64,000 bases of DNA from NCBI RefSeq assembly GCF_042661025.1, contig NZ_JBHSWH010000001.1, positions 4,154,001 to 4,218,000 on the forward strand. Reading direction: 5' to 3'. Under the pieces are notes generated by a model. The model was not told the origin of the DNA and did not search any database. It worked only from the letters and a program-made list of their open reading frames with translations. This document shows, in pieces, positions 62,160-64,000 of this stretch. This DNA is from Flexivirga alba (lineage in GTDB: Bacteria > Actinomycetota > Actinomycetes > Actinomycetales > Dermatophilaceae). A program made the translations under genes and the position numbers. How positions within the stretch are numbered: position 1 is the stretch's first letter; each line of letters opens with the position of its first letter.

Positions 62160-63188
62160 TCACGCGATGCGGGTCAGCTCGCTCGCCAGCACCGGGAACC
62201 GTAGCGGGCGCCCTTGCGCAACACGCTCCACCTCGTCGACGGCGGTCACGCCCATCCGCAGCACTTCGTTACCCATCGAACCCGCGATATGTGGTGTGAG
62301 AACGACATTCGGGAGCCCGAAGAGCGGGCTGTCCGCAGGAAGAGGCTCCGGATCCGTGACATCCAGGTAGGCGTCCAACCGTCCGGAGACGACGTGCGGC
62401 TCGAGGGCGGCAGTGTCGACCAGACTGCCCCGCGCCGTGTTGATCAGGACGGCGCCGTCGCGCATCAACGCCAGCGATCGGTCGTTGATCAAGTGCCGGG
62501 TCGACGGGATCGCGGGCACGTGCAGCGTGACGAAGTCACTGCGTCGCAACAGGTCGGGCAGCTCGACCAGCTCGGCACCGGCACGCCGTGCCCCGTCCTC
62601 ATCGAGAAAGGGATCGCTGACGAGCACGCAGACGTCGAGCACGCGCAACAGGTCGATCACCCGGCGGCCGATCCGGGAGGCACCGACCACCCCGACCGTG
62701 ACGCCGTGGGTGCCGTGGGTTAGCGCCGCTTCGTCGAACGATCGCTTCTCTCCGGTCGCCTGGTATGACGCAAGGTGTCGCGAGAACCGTTTGCACGCGA
62801 GAATGACTGTGGCCAGGGTGAATTCGGCGACAGGCACCGCGTTTGCCTCGGCCGCACTGGACACCTGGAGACCGGCGTCCCACGCTGAGGCGTCCAGGAA
62901 GGCCTTGACCGACCCGGCCGCGTGGACGATCGCCCGCAGCCTCTCGAAGTGCCGCAGGACGTCTGCATCGATGCGTGGGACGCCCCAGCCGGTGATCAGG
63001 ATCTCCACCGCCCGCAGGTCGACATCCTTGCTGTCGAAACGTTGCAAGAGTCGTGGCTCACCCGCGTCGTTCGTCAGCACTGTTGCCACGTTCCGGAGCC
63101 GACCGAGGCTCGCCTCGTCGAACGCGGTGCGGTAGGCGGCGTCGGACATCGCCATACACACCACGGGCCGAGCCACTGCGTCGGTCAA
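62160..63188 (-). CDS. D-isomer-specific 2-hydroxyacid dehydrogenase
   Basis: About 342 residues. The NAD-binding domain has VGVVGASRIGRRVIDLLR, DVCVLVSDP, and the active-site Arg/Glu/His residues in NTARGSLVDTAAL and LTPHIAGSMGNE. The substrate is unknown; hydroxypyruvate or glyoxylate would fit the neighbourhood. TTG 63188 overlaps the upstream stop (TTGA) and is chosen; GTG 63176 and GTG 63212 are also possible. Confidence 0.82.
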   Translation of the reverse strand: MTDAVARPVVCMAMSDAAYRTAFDEASLGRLRNVATVLTNDAGEPRLLQRFDSKDVDLRAVEILITGWGVPRIDADVLRHFERLRAIVHAAGSVKAFLDASAWDAGLQVSSAAEANAVPVAEFTLATVILACKRFSRHLASYQATGEKRSFDEAALTHGTHGVTVGVVGASRIGRRVIDLLRVLDVCVLVSDPFLDEDGARRAGAELVELPDLLRRSDFVTLHVPAIPSTRHLINDRSLALMRDGAVLINTARGSLVDTAALEPHVVSGRLDAYLDVTDPEPLPADSPLFGLPNVVLTPHIAGSMGNEVLRMGVTAVDEVERVAQGRPLRFPVLASELTRIA

Positions 63189-64000
63189 CCGCGCAGTTGT
63201 TCGCTGGTCCACCGCTCCAACCCGGCCGCGTCGATGGGCAACGCGTCCGACAGGACGTCGATGCCCGACTCGGTGACGACGAGGTCGTCCTCAATCCGGA
63301 CACCGATGCCACGTAGCTCCGGAGGAACCTGCTCGTCGTTGGCGTGGAAGTAGAGGCCCGGCTCGACGGTGAGCACCATCCCCGGTTGCAATGCAGCGTC
63401 CTGGTAATCGGCCGTCGTCGACGTCGAGCAGTCGTGCACGTCCAGGCCCAGGTGGTGGCCGATGCCGCACACGATAAAGCGTCGGTGCTGCTGTCCGTCG
63501 CGGGACAGTGCCTCGTCGACGGAGACCGGGAGCATGCCCCAATCGGCCAGCCCCTGAGCGATCACCTCCATGGAGCGGTGGTGGAAGTCCTGGAACGTCC
63601 GGCCCGGCCGGACGGCGTCCAGGCCGGCGCGGTGCGAGCGTTCGACGAGGTCGTGCACCATCCGCTGCTCCGGCGTGAACTCTCCTGCGACCGGGATCGT
63701 TCGGGTCACGTCGGCGGTGTAGAAGGCCTTGCCCTCCACACCCATGTCCAGCAGCAGTGCGTCCCGCTCGCCTAGTGCACTGTCACACCTGGTCCAGTGC
63801 AGCACCGCGGCGTTGCGTCCGGTCGCGACGATCGTGCCGTAACCGACGTCGTTGCCGAAGGTACGAGCGTGCCGGTTGAAGGTGCCCTGCAGCCAACGCT
63901 CACCGCCGCCACGAACGGCGGTCGGCAGCTCCGCACCAACCGCTCGGAACCCGTCGATCGTGATGTCGACGGCGGACCGCAGCTGCGCGATCTCCCACTC
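63185..64000 (-). CDS. Xaa-Pro aminopeptidase (PepP type), C-terminal part
   Basis: The frame is open to the right edge, so the N-terminus is outside the window; about 271 residues are seen. It is a pita-bread-fold metallopeptidase: LLLDMGVEGKAFYTADVTRTIPV (first metal Asp pair), CGIGHHLGLDVHD (metal His), VLTVEPGLYF (Glu) and GIGVRIEDDLVVT (Glu). It removes N-terminal residues before proline. It overlaps the hydroxyacid dehydrogenase start and is probably co-transcribed with it. Confidence 0.9.
   Translation of the reverse strand, partial: EWEIAQLRSAVDITIDGFRAVGAELPTAVRGGGERWLQGTFNRHARTFGNDVGYGTIVATGRNAAVLHWTRCDSALGERDALLLDMGVEGKAFYTADVTRTIPVAGEFTPEQRMVHDLVERSHRAGLDAVRPGRTFQDFHHRSMEVIAQGLADWGMLPVSVDEALSRDGQQHRRFIVCGIGHHLGLDVHDCSTSTTADYQDAALQPGMVLTVEPGLYFHANDEQVPPELRGIGVRIEDDLVVTESGIDVLSDALPIDAAGLERWTSEQLRG

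Overview
This 64 kb window comes from a high-GC (roughly two thirds G+C by eye) actinobacterial chromosome. The signs are a mycothiol-dependent (maleylpyruvate isomerase type) enzyme, a DUF3097 protein, an NrtR-nadABC cluster, a CIRCE-controlled hrcA-dnaJ pair, GntR/ArsR/LysR regulators and several starts that look leaderless. A Micrococcales bacterium near the Dermacoccaceae/Intrasporangiaceae is my best guess, by inference only. There are no rRNA or tRNA genes, CRISPR arrays, insertion sequences or prophage genes, so this is ordinary chromosome with accessory modules.

Layout. 1-5.2 kb: end of an FAD oxidoreductase gene, an AlkB-like dioxygenase, two tandem exported beta-lactamase-like proteins, a small membrane protein, a mycothiol-dependent enzyme and a kinase remnant. 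5.2-11.3 kb: leuA with a leucine leader peptide and an RBS-sequestering leader RNA, divergent from a two-component system and a MacB-type ABC exporter. 11.3-36.4 kb: a conserved minus-strand housekeeping backbone (trmB, lepA, hemW, hrcA, dnaJ, rsmE, phoH, ybeY, corC, era) interrupted by inserted modules: an ArsR/MFS pair, DUF3097 with nrtR-nadA-nadB-nadC, two DinB genes with an ECF sigma factor, a BadF-type kinase, and a LysR/YeiH pair. 36.5-44.2 kb: an MFS transporter, malate synthase and glycolate oxidase glcDEF plus a solitary PemK-like gene. 44.2-47.3 kb: a structured non-coding stretch and two acyl-CoA dehydrogenases. 47.4-52.8 kb: a 48-residue protein gene under a perfect palindrome, a GntR regulator, and a sugar ABC transporter with a GH3 hexosaminidase. 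53-61.6 kb: malic enzyme, then a glyoxylate/allantoin operon (hyi, glxR, gcl, glxK, allB, FAA hydrolase). The end holds a DUF4395 membrane protein, a 2-hydroxyacid dehydrogenase and a partial Xaa-Pro aminopeptidase.

Metabolic logic: glycolate is oxidised to glyoxylate (GlcDEF), which goes to malate (malate synthase) or through Gcl, GlxR and GlxK to phosphoglycerate; allantoin breakdown supplies more glyoxylate, and malic enzyme drains malate to pyruvate.

Three observations cut across genes. (1) The octamer GTATGNCG (either strand) is strongly over-represented, about 125 copies of its core, in every reading frame and in non-coding DNA. (2) The leuA leader can be read directly as a leader-peptide translational attenuator: three consecutive Leu codons are themselves the anti-RBS sequence. 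(3) At least eight single-base indels in homopolymer runs break otherwise normal genes (nadB twice, glcD, hyi and others), which points to sequencing or assembly error rather than gene decay.
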